Shown one piece after another: positions 1-13,100 of a DNA stretch of 64,000 bases (positions are counted from its first letter, which is position 1; each line of letters opens with the position of its first letter). The stretch spans positions 14,227,443 through 14,291,442 of the forward strand of contig NC_081145.1 in the NCBI RefSeq assembly GCF_958295425.1. The letters run 5' to 3'. The notes below the pieces were generated by a model. It saw only the letters and a program-made list of their open reading frames with translations, was not told where the DNA came from and searched no databases. Source of the DNA: Solea solea. Taxonomy: Eukaryota; Chordata; Actinopteri; Pleuronectiformes; Soleidae. The position numbers and the translations under genes are program-made.

Positions 1-1405
1 CCTCGGTACAAGCAGTGAGTTGAAGGGTTATAATTACAGCATCTGCCCCTGCGGGCCCTTTAAAATATTCCTGTTTACACTGTTTACAAACTACCTCCAC
101 TGTGTGAAAAGAAAAGCTTACACCACGACTGCAGCTGCAACTTTAGAAAAAAAAAGAAAAAAAAGAAGAAGCAAAAAACAGTCACGACCGCTCAGTCATC
201 AAAGGTAATTTGCTACTAGCAGAGTGGTCAGTATCTGAGTGCACAAAGGTTTGAAGCCTAATGGTCACTTGAGTGGTTGGACACAAAATCAGGGTCAAAA
301 CAACAAAGTAAATAACCAGTTTATAAAAAGGGGGCCCTGATCTCTGGTCGCCCTGGTCTCAGAACGGCAAATAAGTACCCATGCTGCTTTTCCCTGGGGA
401 GTTTCTCTGTGGAAACATTACAATAATGGGACATTACAAAATACATTTTAATGGCTTATTATCACCATTGAAACTGATTTTTGATGCGGGACATCCTTCT
501 TAAGCGTTGCTTTATACGCTTAAGAAGGATGCTGTTTCATCCTGATGTCGCAGTGAGGATATCCTGGTGTCAAAACAACCACCAAGTGTATGGATGAGTG
601 ATGTGGACGTCAGCGGCCTCTTCAGCTCACTCTCATCTTATTGATTTTACTTGTCTCCGGTTATATTTTGCCCTTTTATAAGAAATGTTCAAAGAGCATA
701 CGTTTTATATTGTCCTTTTCTAGTTTTGAGGAGTGCACAAACCACAGCTTTTGCCCCATTCACATCCACTGACACATTCATTCATTTTATGTGTGCAGCG
801 CTTTTTCTGTCACACACGATTCAAATACCCATTCACACACTAATGCCACATCCACGAGCATTTTCAGGTTTAGTGTCTCGCCCTGGGGTGTACGTAGACT
901 CCATGGAAGATGACTCACTACCCAGTGAACCACAACCCAAGTGAATTTGATTATATCTTCACATGTCTGACATTTTTAACACAATCACACCCATGATGTA
1001 CGTATAAAAGAGAAAACCATCTACCAAATACAATTCTGCACAGACCATCTTCACCGTAATGTGAAGTAAAGTGAGATAATGAAACATTTAATCCAAGTAG
1101 ATTACATGAATAAATGAGGGATTGACAACAACTTGTTCACACAGACTTTTAACATCAACCATTAAATTCAGATCCCTCTCTCTGTGTTCTTTCAGTGTGT
1201 GGTCAGCTGTCACTGATATAATACCACCATCATCATCATGACACGATTTCTATGCAGTTTTTCAAGCTGTGCAGCTTCGGTGCCTTAGAGACCAATTATA
1301 TGTGTAAGGGTTCATCGAGACTTCACACCACAACCTGCCACATATTGCAACCTAATTACCTGAACTTTCAGCAGAAGAAAGAACTGAGTTTTTCATAATA
1401 ACAGA
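1..1405. other. Non-coding flank left of the satellite
   Basis: No exon-like open frame with splice sites or family similarity was seen here. The open frames at 20-208 and 651-944 are low-complexity or repeat-like and match nothing I recognise. About 765-945 resembles an eroded, reverse-oriented fragment of the fish tRNA-SINE tail (a series of 'cattcacac' phrases ending in a short clause about 'gtgaaccacaaccc'), but it is too decayed to assign firmly. A 15-bp perfect inverted repeat at 492-531 is listed separately. Confidence 0.6.
492..531. repeat. Perfect 15-bp inverted repeat (hairpin)
   Basis: The left arm CATCCTTCTTAAGCG (492-506) and the right arm CGCTTAAGAAGGATG (517-531) are exact reverse complements around a 10-nt loop. 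It could be a recent palindromic insertion, the two ends of a very short foldback element, or a structured RNA. Nothing nearby decides between these. Confidence 0.8.
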
Positions 1406-3027
1406 ACGACATACTATACTATGACTTTTTTTTATCACATTTTGGACGACATACTATACTATGACATTTTTGACCGATTTTTGACGACATACTAAACTAT
1501 GACTTTTTTGTCACGTTTTTGACGACATACTATACTACAACATTTTTGACGGATCTTGGACGACATACGATACTATGACTTTTTTGACGGATTTTGGACG
1601 ACATACTATACTATGACTTTTTTGTCACGTTTTTGACGACATACTATACTACAACTTTTTTGACGGATTTTGGACGACATACTATACTATGACATTTTTG
1701 ACCGATTTTGGACGACATGCTATACTATGACTTTTTTGACCAATTTTGGATGACATACTAAACTATGACTTTTTTGTCACGTTTTTGACGACATACTATA
1801 CTACAACATTTTTGACGGATTTTGGACGACATACGATACTATGACTTTTTTGACGGATTTGGACGACATACTATACTATGACTTTTTTGTCACGTTTTTG
1901 ACGACATACTATACTACAACTGTTTTGACGGATTTTGGACGACATACTATACTATGACATTTTTGACCGATTTTGGACGACATGCTATACTATGACTTTT
2001 TTGACCAATTTTGGATGACATACTAAACTATGACTTTTTTGTCACGTTTTTGACGACATACTATACTACAACATTTTTGACGGATTTTGGACGACATACG
2101 ATACTATGACTTTTTTGACGGATTTTGGACGACATACTATACTATGACTTTTTTGTCACGTTTTTGACGACATACTATACTACAACTTTTTTGACGGATT
2201 TAGGACGACATACTATACTATGACATTTTTGACCGATTTTGGACGACATGCTATACTATGACTTTTTTGACCAATTTTGGATGACATACTATACTATGAC
2301 GTTTTTGACCGATTGTGGACGACATACTAAACTATGACTTTTTTGTCACGTTTTTGACGACATACTATACTACAACATTTTTGACGGATTTTGGACGACA
2401 TACGATACTATGACTTTTTTGACGGATTTTGGACGACATACTATACTATGACATTTTTGACCGATTTTGGACGACATGCTATACTATGACTTTTTTGACC
2501 AATTTTGGATGACATACTAAACTATGACTTTTTTGTCACGTTTTTGACGACATACTATACTACAACATTTTTGACGGATTTTGGACGACATACGATACTA
2601 TGACTTTTTTGACGGATTTTGGACGACATACTATACTATGACTTTTTTTGTCACGTTTTTGACGACATACTATACTACAACTTTTTTGACGGATTTTGGA
2701 CGACATACTATACTATGACATTTTTGACCGATTTTGGACGACATGCTATACTATGACTTTTTTGACCAATTTTGGATGACATACTATACTATGACGTTTT
2801 TGACCGATTGTGGACGACATACTAAACTATGACTTTTTTGTCACGTTTTTGACGACATACTATACTACAACATTTTTGACGGATTTTGGACGACATACGA
2901 TACTATGACTTTTTTGACGGATTTTGGACGACATACTATACTATGACATTTTTGACCGATTTTGGACGACATGCTATACAATGACTTTTTTGTCACGTTT
3001 TTGACGACATACTATACTACAACATTT

Positions 3028-6000
3028 TTGACCGATTTTGGACGACATACGATACTATGACTTTTTTGACGGATTTTGGATGACATACTATACTATGAAA
3101 TTTTTGACCGATTTTGGACGACATGCTATACAATGACTTTTTGGACTGATTTTGGGCGACATACTATACTATGACTTTTTTGTCACGTTTTTGACGACAT
3201 ACTATACTACAACTTTTTGACGGATTTTGGACAACATACTATACTATGAGTTTTTTGTCACGTTTTTGACGACATACTATACTATGACTTTTTTGACCGA
3301 TTTTGGACGACATGCTATACTATGACTTTTTTGACCAATTTTGGACGACATACTATACTATGACATTTTTGACCGATTTTGGACGACATGCTATACAATG
3401 ACTTTTTTGACCGATTTTGGACGACATACTATACTATGACTTTTTTGTCACGTTTTTGACGACATACTATACTACAACTTTTTTGACGGATTTTGGACGA
3501 CATACTATACTATGACATTTTTGACCGATTTTGGACGACATGCTATACTATGACTTTTTTGAGCAATTTTGGATGACATACTATACTATGACGTTTTTGA
3601 CCGATTGTGGACGACATACTAAACTATGACTTTTTTGTCACGTTTTTGACGACATACTATACTACAACATTTTTGACGGATTTTGGACGACATACGATAC
3701 TATGACTTTTTTGACGGATTTTGGACGACATACTATACTATGACATTTTTGACCGATTTTGGACGACATGCTATACAATGACTTTTTTGACCGATTTTGG
3801 ACGACATACTATACTATGACTTTTTTGTCACGTTTTTGACGACATACTATACTACAACTTTTTTGACGGATTTTGGACGACATACTATACTATGACATTT
3901 TTGACCGATTTTGGACGACATGCTATACTATGACTTTTTTGACCGATTTTGGATGACATACTATACTATGACTTTTTTGACTGAATTTGGATGACATACT
4001 ATACTATGACGTTTTTGACCGATTTTGGATGACATACTATACTATGACGTTTTTGACCGATTTTAGACGACATACTATACTATGACGTTTTTGACCGATT
4101 TTGGAAGACATACTATACTATGACTTTTTTGACCGATTTTGGACGACATACTATACTATGACGTTTTTGACCGATTGTGGACGACATACTATACTATGAC
4201 TTTTTTGACCGATTTTGGACGACATACTGTACTATGCCGCTTTTGACCGATTTTGGAAGACATACTATACTATGACTTTTTTTTATCACATTTTGGACGA
4301 CATACTATACTATGACATTTTTGACCGATTTTGGACGACATACTATACTATGACTTTTTTGTCACGTTTTTGACGACATACTATACTACAACTTTTTTGA
4401 CCGATTTTGGAAGACATACTATACTATGACTTTTTTGTCACGTTTTTGACGACATACTATACTATGACTTTTTTGACCGATTTTGGACGACATACTATAC
4501 TATGACATTTTTTGGTGATTTTGGACGACATACTATACTATGACTTTTTTGACCGATTTTGGACAACATACTATACAATGACTTTTTTGACCGATTTTGG
4601 ACGACATACTATAATATGACTTTTTTGACAGATTTTGGACGACATACTATACTATGACATTTTTGACGGATTTTGGACGACATACTATACTATGACTTTT
4701 TTGACCGATTTTGGACGACATACTATACTATGACTTTTTTGTCACGTTTTTGACGACATACTATACTACAACTTTTTTGACGGATTTTGGACGACATACT
4801 ATACTATGACATTTTTGACCGATTTTGGACGACATGCTATACTATGACTTTTTTGACCGATTTTGGATAACATACTATACTATGACTTTTTTGACTGAAT
4901 TTGGATGACATACTATACTATGACGTTTTTGACCGATTTTGGATGACATACTATACTATGACTTTTTGACAGATTTTAGACGACATACTATACTATGACG
5001 TTTTTGACCGATTTTGGAAGACATACTATACTATGACTTTTTTGACCGATTTTGGACGACATACTATACTATGACGTTTTTGACCGATTGTGGACGACAT
5101 ACTATACTATGACTTTTTTGACCGATTTTGGACGACATACTGTACTATGACTTTTTTGACCGATTTTGGATAACATACTATACTATGACTTTTTTGACTG
5201 AATTTGGATGACATACTATACTATGACGTTTTTGACCGATTTTGGATGACATACTATACTATGACTTTTTGACAGATTTTAGACGACATACTATACTATG
5301 ACGTTTTTGACCGATTTTGGAAGACATACTATACTATGACTTTTTTGACCGATTTTGGACGACATACTATACTATGACGTTTTTGACCGATTGTGGACGA
5401 CATACTATACTATGACTTTTTTGACCGATTTTGGACGACATACTATACTATGACATTTTTGACCGATTTTGGACGACATACGATACTATGACTTTTTTGA
5501 CGGATTTTGGATGACATACTATACTATGAAATTTTTGACCGATTTTGGACGACATGCTATACAATGACTTTTTGGACTGATTTTGGGCGACATACTATAC
5601 TATGACTTTTTTGTCACGTTTTTGACGACATACTATACTACAACTTTTTGACGGATTTTGGACAACATACTATACTATGAGTTTTTTGTCACGTTTTTGA
5701 CGACATACTATACTATGACTTTTTTGACCGATTTTGGACGACATGCTATACTATGACTTTTTTGACCAATTTTGGACGACATACTATACTATGACATTTT
5801 TGACCGATTTTGGACGACATGCTATACAATGACTTTTTTGACCGATTTTGGACGACATACTATACTATGACTTTTTTGTCACGTTTTTGACGACATACTA
5901 TACTACAACTTTTTTGACGGATTTTGGACGACATACTATACTATGACATTTTTGACCGATTTTGGACGACATGCTATACTATGACTTTTTTGAGCAATTT

Positions 6001-7575
6001 TGGATGACATACTATACTATGACGTTTTTGACCGATTGTGGACGACATACTAAACTATGACTTTTTTGTCACGTTTTTGACGACATACTATACTACAACA
6101 TTTTTGACGGATTTTGGACGACATACGATACTATGACTTTTTTGACGGATTTTGGACGACATACTATACTATGACATTTTTGACCGATTTTGGACGACAT
6201 GCTATACAATGACTTTTTTGACCGATTTTGGACGACATACTATACTATGACTTTTTTGTCACGTTTTTGACGACATACTATACTACAACTTTTTTGACGG
6301 ATTTTGGACGACATACTATACTATGACATTTTTGACCGATTTTGGACGACATGCTATACTATGACTTTTTTGACCGATTTTGGATGACATACTATACTAT
6401 GACTTTTTTGACTGAATTTGGATGACATACTATACTATGACGTTTTTGACCGATTTTGGATGACATACTATACTATGACGTTTTTGACCGATTTTAGACG
6501 ACATACTATACTATGACGTTTTTGACCGATTTTGGAAGACATACTATACTATGACTTTTTTGACCGATTTTGGACGACATACTATACTATGACGTTTTTG
6601 ACCGATTGTGGACGACATACTATACTATGACTTTTTTGACCGATTTTGGACGACATACTGTACTATGCCGCTTTTGACCGATTTTGGAAGACATACTATA
6701 CTATGACTTTTTTTTATCACATTTTGGACGACATACTATACTATGACATTTTTGACCGATTTTGGACGACATACTATACTATGACTTTTTTGTCACGTTT
6801 TTGACGACATACTATACTACAACTTTTTTGACCGATTTTGGAAGACATACTATACTATGACTTTTTTGTCACGTTTTTGACGACATACTATACTATGACT
6901 TTTTTGACCGATTTTGGACGACATACTATACTATGACATTTTTTGGTGATTTTGGACGACATACTATACTATGACTTTTTTGACCGATTTTGGACAACAT
7001 ACTATACAATGACTTTTTTGACCGATTTTGGACGACATACTATAATATGACTTTTTTGACAGATTTTGGACGACATACTATACTATGACATTTTTGACGG
7101 ATTTTGGACGACATACTATACTATGACTTTTTTGACCGATTTTGGACGACATACTATACTATGACTTTTTTGTCACGTTTTTGACGACATACTATACTAC
7201 AACTTTTTTGACGGATTTTGGACGACATACTATACTATGACATTTTTGACCGATTTTGGACGACATGCTATACTATGACTTTTTTGACCGATTTTGGATA
7301 ACATACTATACTATGACTTTTTTGACTGAATTTGGATGACATACTATACTATGACGTTTTTGACCGATTTTGGATGACATACTATACTATGACTTTTTGA
7401 CAGATTTTAGACGACATACTATACTATGACGTTTTTGACCGATTTTGGAAGACATACTATACTATGACTTTTTTGACCGATTTTGGACGACATACTATAC
7501 TATGACGTTTTTGACCGATTGTGGACGACATACTATACTATGACTTTTTTGACCGATTTTGGACGACATACTGTA
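3028..7575. repeat. Higher-order duplication inside the satellite (2431-bp offset)
   Basis: Diagnostic variants in about 3028-5144 reappear in the same order at about 5459-7575. TTGGACTGATTTTGGGCGAC occurs at 3141 and 5572. The CTG of the variant preceding CCGCTTTTGA is at 4227 and 6658. ATCACATTTTGG is at 4285 and 6716. All are exactly 2431 bp apart. The first copy also contains an extra internal duplication near 4864/5167 (about 304 bp, 8 units) that the second lacks. Block edges are approximate because flanking units are nearly identical. Confidence 0.85.
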
Positions 7576-10500
7576 CTATGCCGCTTTTGACTGATTTTGG
7601 AAGACATACTATACTATGACTTTTTTTTATCACATTTTGGACGACATACTATACTATGACATTGTTGACCGATTTTGGACGACATACTATACTATGACTT
7701 TTTTGTCACGTTTTTGACGACATACTATACTACAACTTTTTTGACCGATTTTGGAAGACATACTATACTATGACTTTTTTGTCACGTTTTTGACGACATA
7801 CTATACTATGACTTTTTTGACCGATTTTGGACGACATACTATACTATGACATTTTTTGGTGATTTTGGACGACATACTATACTATGACTTTTTTGACCGA
7901 TTTTGGACAACATACTATACAATGACTTTTTTGACCGATTTTGGACGACATACTATAATATGACTTTTTTGACAGATTTTGGACGACATACTATACTATG
8001 ACATTTTTGACGGATTTTGGACGACATACTAAACTATGACTTTTTTGACTGAATTTGGATGACATACTATACTATGACGTTTTTGACCGATTTTGGATGA
8101 CATACTATACTATGACTTTTTGACAGATTTTAGACGACATACTATACTATGACGTTTTTGACCGATTTTGGAAGACATACTATACTATGACTTTTTTGAC
8201 CGATTTTGGACAACATACTATACTATGACGTTTTTGACCGATTGTGGACGACATACTATACTATGACTTTTTTGACCGATTTTGGACGACATACTGTACT
8301 ATGCCGCTTTTGACCGATTTTGGAAGACATACTATACTATGACTTTTTTTTATCACATTTTGGACGACATACAATACCATGACATTTTTGACCGATTTTG
8401 GACGACATACTATACTATGACTTTTTTGTCACGTTTTTGACGACATACTATACTACAACTTTTTTGACCGATTTTGGAAGACATACTATACTATGACTTT
8501 TTTGTCACGTTTTTGACGACATACTATACTATGACTTTTTTGACCGATTTTGGACGACATACTATACTATGACATTTTTTGGTGATTTTGGACGACATAC
8601 TATACTATGACTTTTTTGACCGATTTTGGACAACACACTATACAATGACTTTTTTGACCGATTTTGGACGACATACTATAATATGACTTTTTTGACAGAT
8701 TTTGGACGACATACTATACTATGACATTTTTGACGGATTTTGGACGACATACTATACTATGACTTTTTTGACCGATTTTGGACGACATACTATTCTATGA
8801 CGTTTTTGACCGATTTTGGACGACATACTATACTATAATGTTTTTGACCGATTTTGGACGACATACTGTTCTATGACGTTTTTGACCGATTTTGGACGAC
8901 ATACTATACTATGCCGCTTTTGACAGATTTTGGACGACATACTATACTATGACTTTTTTGACTGAATTTGGATGACATACTATACTATGACGTTTTTGAC
9001 CGATTTTGCACGACATTTTATACTATGACGTTTTTGACCGATTTTGGATGACATACTATACTATGACGTTTTTGACCGATTTTGGACGACATACTATACT
9101 ATGACTTTTTTGACCGATTTTGGACGACATACTATACTATGACGTTTTTCACCGATTTTGGACGACATACTATACTATGACTTTTTTGACTGAATTTGGA
9201 TGACATACTATACTATGACGTTTTTGACCGATTTTGCACGACATTTTATACTATGACGTTTTTGACCGATTTTGGATGACATACTATACTATGACGTTTT
9301 TGACCGATTTTGGACGACATACTATACTATGACATTTTTGACCGATTTTGGACGACATACTATACTATGACTTTTTTGTCACGTTTTTGACGACATACTA
9401 TACTATGACTTTTTTGACCGATTTTGGACGACATACTATACTATGACATTTTTTGGTGATTTTGGACGACATACTATACTATGACTTTTTTGACCGATTT
9501 TGGACAACATACTATACAATGACTTTTTTGACCGATTTTGGACGACATACTATAATATGACTTTTTTGACAGATTTTGGACGACATACTATACTATGACG
9601 TTTTTGACCGATTTTGGACGACATACTATACTATGCCGCTTTTGACAGATTTTGGACGACATACTATACTATGACTTTTTTGACTGAATTTGGATGACAT
9701 ACTATACTATGACTTTTTTGACCGATTTTGCACGACATTTTATACTATGACGTTTTTGACCGATTTTGGATGACATACTATACTATGACGTTTTTGACCG
9801 ATTTTGGACGACATACTATACTATGACTTTTTTGACCGATTTTGGACGACATACTATACTATGACGTTTTTCACCGATTTTGGACGACATACTATACTAT
9901 GACTTTTTTGTCACGTTTTTGACGACATACTATACTACAACTTTTTTGCCCGATTTTGGAAGACATACTATACTATGACTTTTTTGTCACGTTTTTGACG
10001 ACATACTATACTATGACTTTTTTGACCGATTTTGGACGACATACTATACTATGACATTTTTTGGTGATTTTGGACGACATACTATACTATGACTTTTTTG
10101 ACCGATTTTGGACAACATACTATACAATGACTTTTTTGACCGATTTTGGACGACATACTATAATATGACTTTTTTGACAGATTTTGGACGACATACTATA
10201 CTATGACATTTTTGACGGATTTTGGACGACATACTATACTATGACTTTTTTGACCGATTTTGGACGACATACTATACTATGACTTTTTTGACCGATTTTG
10301 GACGACATACTATTCTATGACGTTTTTGACCGATTTTGGACGACATACTATACTATAATGTTTTTGACCGATTTTGGACGACATACTATACTATGCCGCT
10401 TTTGACAGATTTTGGACAACATACTATACTATGACTTTTTTGACTGAATTTGGATGACATAATATACTATGACTTTTTTGACCGATTTTGACCGACGTAC

Positions 10501-10822
10501 TATACTATGACTTTTTTGACGACATACTATACTATGATTTTTTTTACCCATTTTGGACGACATACTATACTATGACTTTTTGGGGGATTTTGGACGATAT
10601 ACTATACTATGACATTTTTTTACCGACGTAATGTACTATGACATTTTTGGACAACATACTATACTATGACTTTTTTGACGACATACTGTACTATGACTTT
10701 TTTGACCCATTTTGGACGACATACTATACTATGACTTTTTTGGACGACATACTAAACTATGACACTTTTTGGTGATTTTGGACGACATATTATACTATGA
10801 CTTTTTTGGACGACATACTATA

Positions 10823-10987
10823 GAGGAAATGGGGAGGAAGAGGGGAACGAATGACATGCAGGAAACGGCTGCCTGATGCGGGATTTGAACCTGGGCTACC
10901 TGCAGAGAGAAGTTTAACCTCAACATAGAGCAGCAGCACTAGCCATTGAGCTAAACGCCAGCCCGATACACAATTACCTTTATAACT
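10823..10987 (-). mobile_element. tRNA-derived SINE inserted in the satellite (copy 1)
   Basis: About 165 bp of non-satellite DNA interrupts the array. Read on the minus strand it has a pol III A box, TAGCTCAATGG (complement at 10943-10953), and a B box, GGTTCAAATCC (complement at 10881-10891), in tRNA order and spacing. A body follows that ends against the satellite phrase CGACATACTATA. No tRNA fold is complete, so it is a SINE head rather than a functional tRNA gene. An almost identical copy lies 456 bp to the right. Confidence 0.85.
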
Positions 10988-11278
10988 CATTTTGGACGAC
11001 ATACTATACTATGACATTTTTGACGACATACTACACTATGACTTTTTTTACCCATTTTGGACGACATACTACACTATGACATTTTTGGGGATTTTGGACG
11101 ATATACTATACTATGACATTTTTTTATGATTTTGGACGACATACTATACTACGACATTTTTTTGTGATTTTGGACGACATACTATACTATGACATTTTTG
11201 GACCCATTTTGAACGGCATAACATACTATGATGTTTTTGGCGACATATTATACTATGATCTTTTGGCGACATACTATA

Positions 11279-11442
11279 GAGGAAATGGGGAGGAAGAGAG
11301 GGGGAATGACATGCAGGAAACGGCTGCCTGATGCGGGATTTGAACCTGGGCTACCTGCAGAGAGAAGTTTAACCTCAATATAGAGCAGCAGCACTACCCA
11401 TTGAGCTAAACGCCAGACCGATATGCAATTGCCTTTATAACT
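11279..11442 (-). mobile_element. tRNA-derived SINE inserted in the satellite (copy 2)
   Basis: This is a near-identical partner of the 10823-10987 element, with the same A and B boxes and only a few substitutions and small indels. Both junctions with the satellite are the same as in copy 1: CATACTATA on one side and TATAACT followed by ATTTTGGACGAC on the other. Shared junctions mean copy 2 arose by duplication of the SINE-bearing satellite block, not by a second retrotransposition. Confidence 0.85.
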
Positions 11443-12099
11443 GATTTTGGACGACATACTATACTATGACTTTTTGGTGTGATTTCTGACGACTATTCTA
11501 TGACTTTTTTGACTCATTTTGGACGACATACTATACTATGACGATTTTGACTGATTTTGGACAACATACTATACTATGACGTTTTTGATCGATTTTGGAC
11601 GACATACTATACTATGACGTTTTTGACCGATTTTGGAAGACTTACTATACTATGACAATTTTGACCGATTTTGGACGGCATACTATACTACAACATTTTC
11701 AGCTGATTTTGGACGACATGCTATACTATGACATTTTTGACCAATTTTGGACGACATACTATACTATGACTTTTTTGACCGATTTTGGACAACATACTAT
11801 ACTATGACAATTTTGACCGATTTTGGACGACATACTATAATATGACTTTTTTGACCGATTTTGGACGACATGCTATACTATGACGTTTTTGACCGATTTT
11901 GGACGCGGGCTATACTATGACTTTTTTGACTGAATTTGGATGACATACTATACTATGACGTTTTTGACCGATTTTGGACGACATACTATACTATGACGTT
12001 TTTGACCGATTTCGAACGACATACTATACTATGCCGCTTTTGACAGATTTTGGACGACATACTATACTATTACATTTTGGACGGATTTTGGACGACATA

Positions 12100-13100
12100 C
12101 TATACTATGACTTTTTTGACAGATTTTGGACGACATACTATACTATGACATTTTTGACAGATTTTGGACGTCATACTATACTATGACATTTTTGACCGAA
12201 TTTGGATGACATACTATACTATGACATTTTTGACTGATATTGGACGACATACTATACTATAACATTTTCAACTGATTTTGGAAGACATGCTATACTATGA
12301 CTTTTTTGACACATTTTGGACGACATGCTATACTATGACATTTTTTGGTGATTTTGGACGACATACTAAACTATGAAATTTTTTGGTGATTTTGGACGAC
12401 ATACTATACAATGACTTTTTTGACCGATTGCGAACGACATACTATACTATGCCGCTTTTGACAGATTTTGGACGACATACTATACTATGACATTTTTGAC
12501 GGATTTTGGACGACATGCTATACTATGACTTTTTTGACCAATTTTGGATGACATACTATACTATGACGTTTTCGACCGATTGTGGACGACATACTATACT
12601 ATGACTTTTTTGACCGATTTTGGACGACATACTATACTATGCCGCTTTTGACCGATTTTGGACGACATACTATAATATGACTTTTTTGACCGATTTTCGA
12701 CGACATACTATACTATGACTTTTTTGACCGATTTTGGACGACATACTATACTATGACATTTTTGACAGATTTTGGACGTCATACTATACTATGACATTTT
12801 TGACCGAATTTGGATGACATACTATACTATGACATTTTTGACTGATATTGGACGACATACTATACTATAACATTTTCAACTGATTTTGGAAGACATGCTA
12901 TACTATGACTTTTTTGACACATTTTGGACGACATGCTATACTATGACATTTTTTGGTGATTTTGGACGACATACTAAACTATGAAATTTTTTGGTGATTT
13001 TGGACGACATACTATACAATGACTTTTTTGACCGATTGCGAACGACATACTATACTATGCCGCTTTTGACAGATTTTGGACGACATACTATACTATGACA
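12100..13100. repeat. Second higher-order duplication in the satellite (608-bp offset)
   Basis: A run of distinctive units (TGACTGATATTGGACGAC, CATTTTCAACTGATTTTGG, TTTTTTGGTGATTTTGG, the CCGCTTTTGA variant) appears once from about 12231 and again from 12839. The offset is 608 bp, or 16 monomers. This shows independent local block amplification near the right part of the array. Confidence 0.8.

Noticed and set aside
10881..10953. tRNA gene inside the satellite
   Set aside because: A and B boxes are present but the acceptor stem and anticodon arm do not fold as a tRNA and the unit continues into an SINE body.
11595..12186. Open frames encoding repeated MDDILYYDVFDRF-like peptides in the satellite
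   Set aside because: They exist only because the repeat lacks stops in one register for a few units. Frames break constantly, no start or promoter context exists, and sister units differ by indels.
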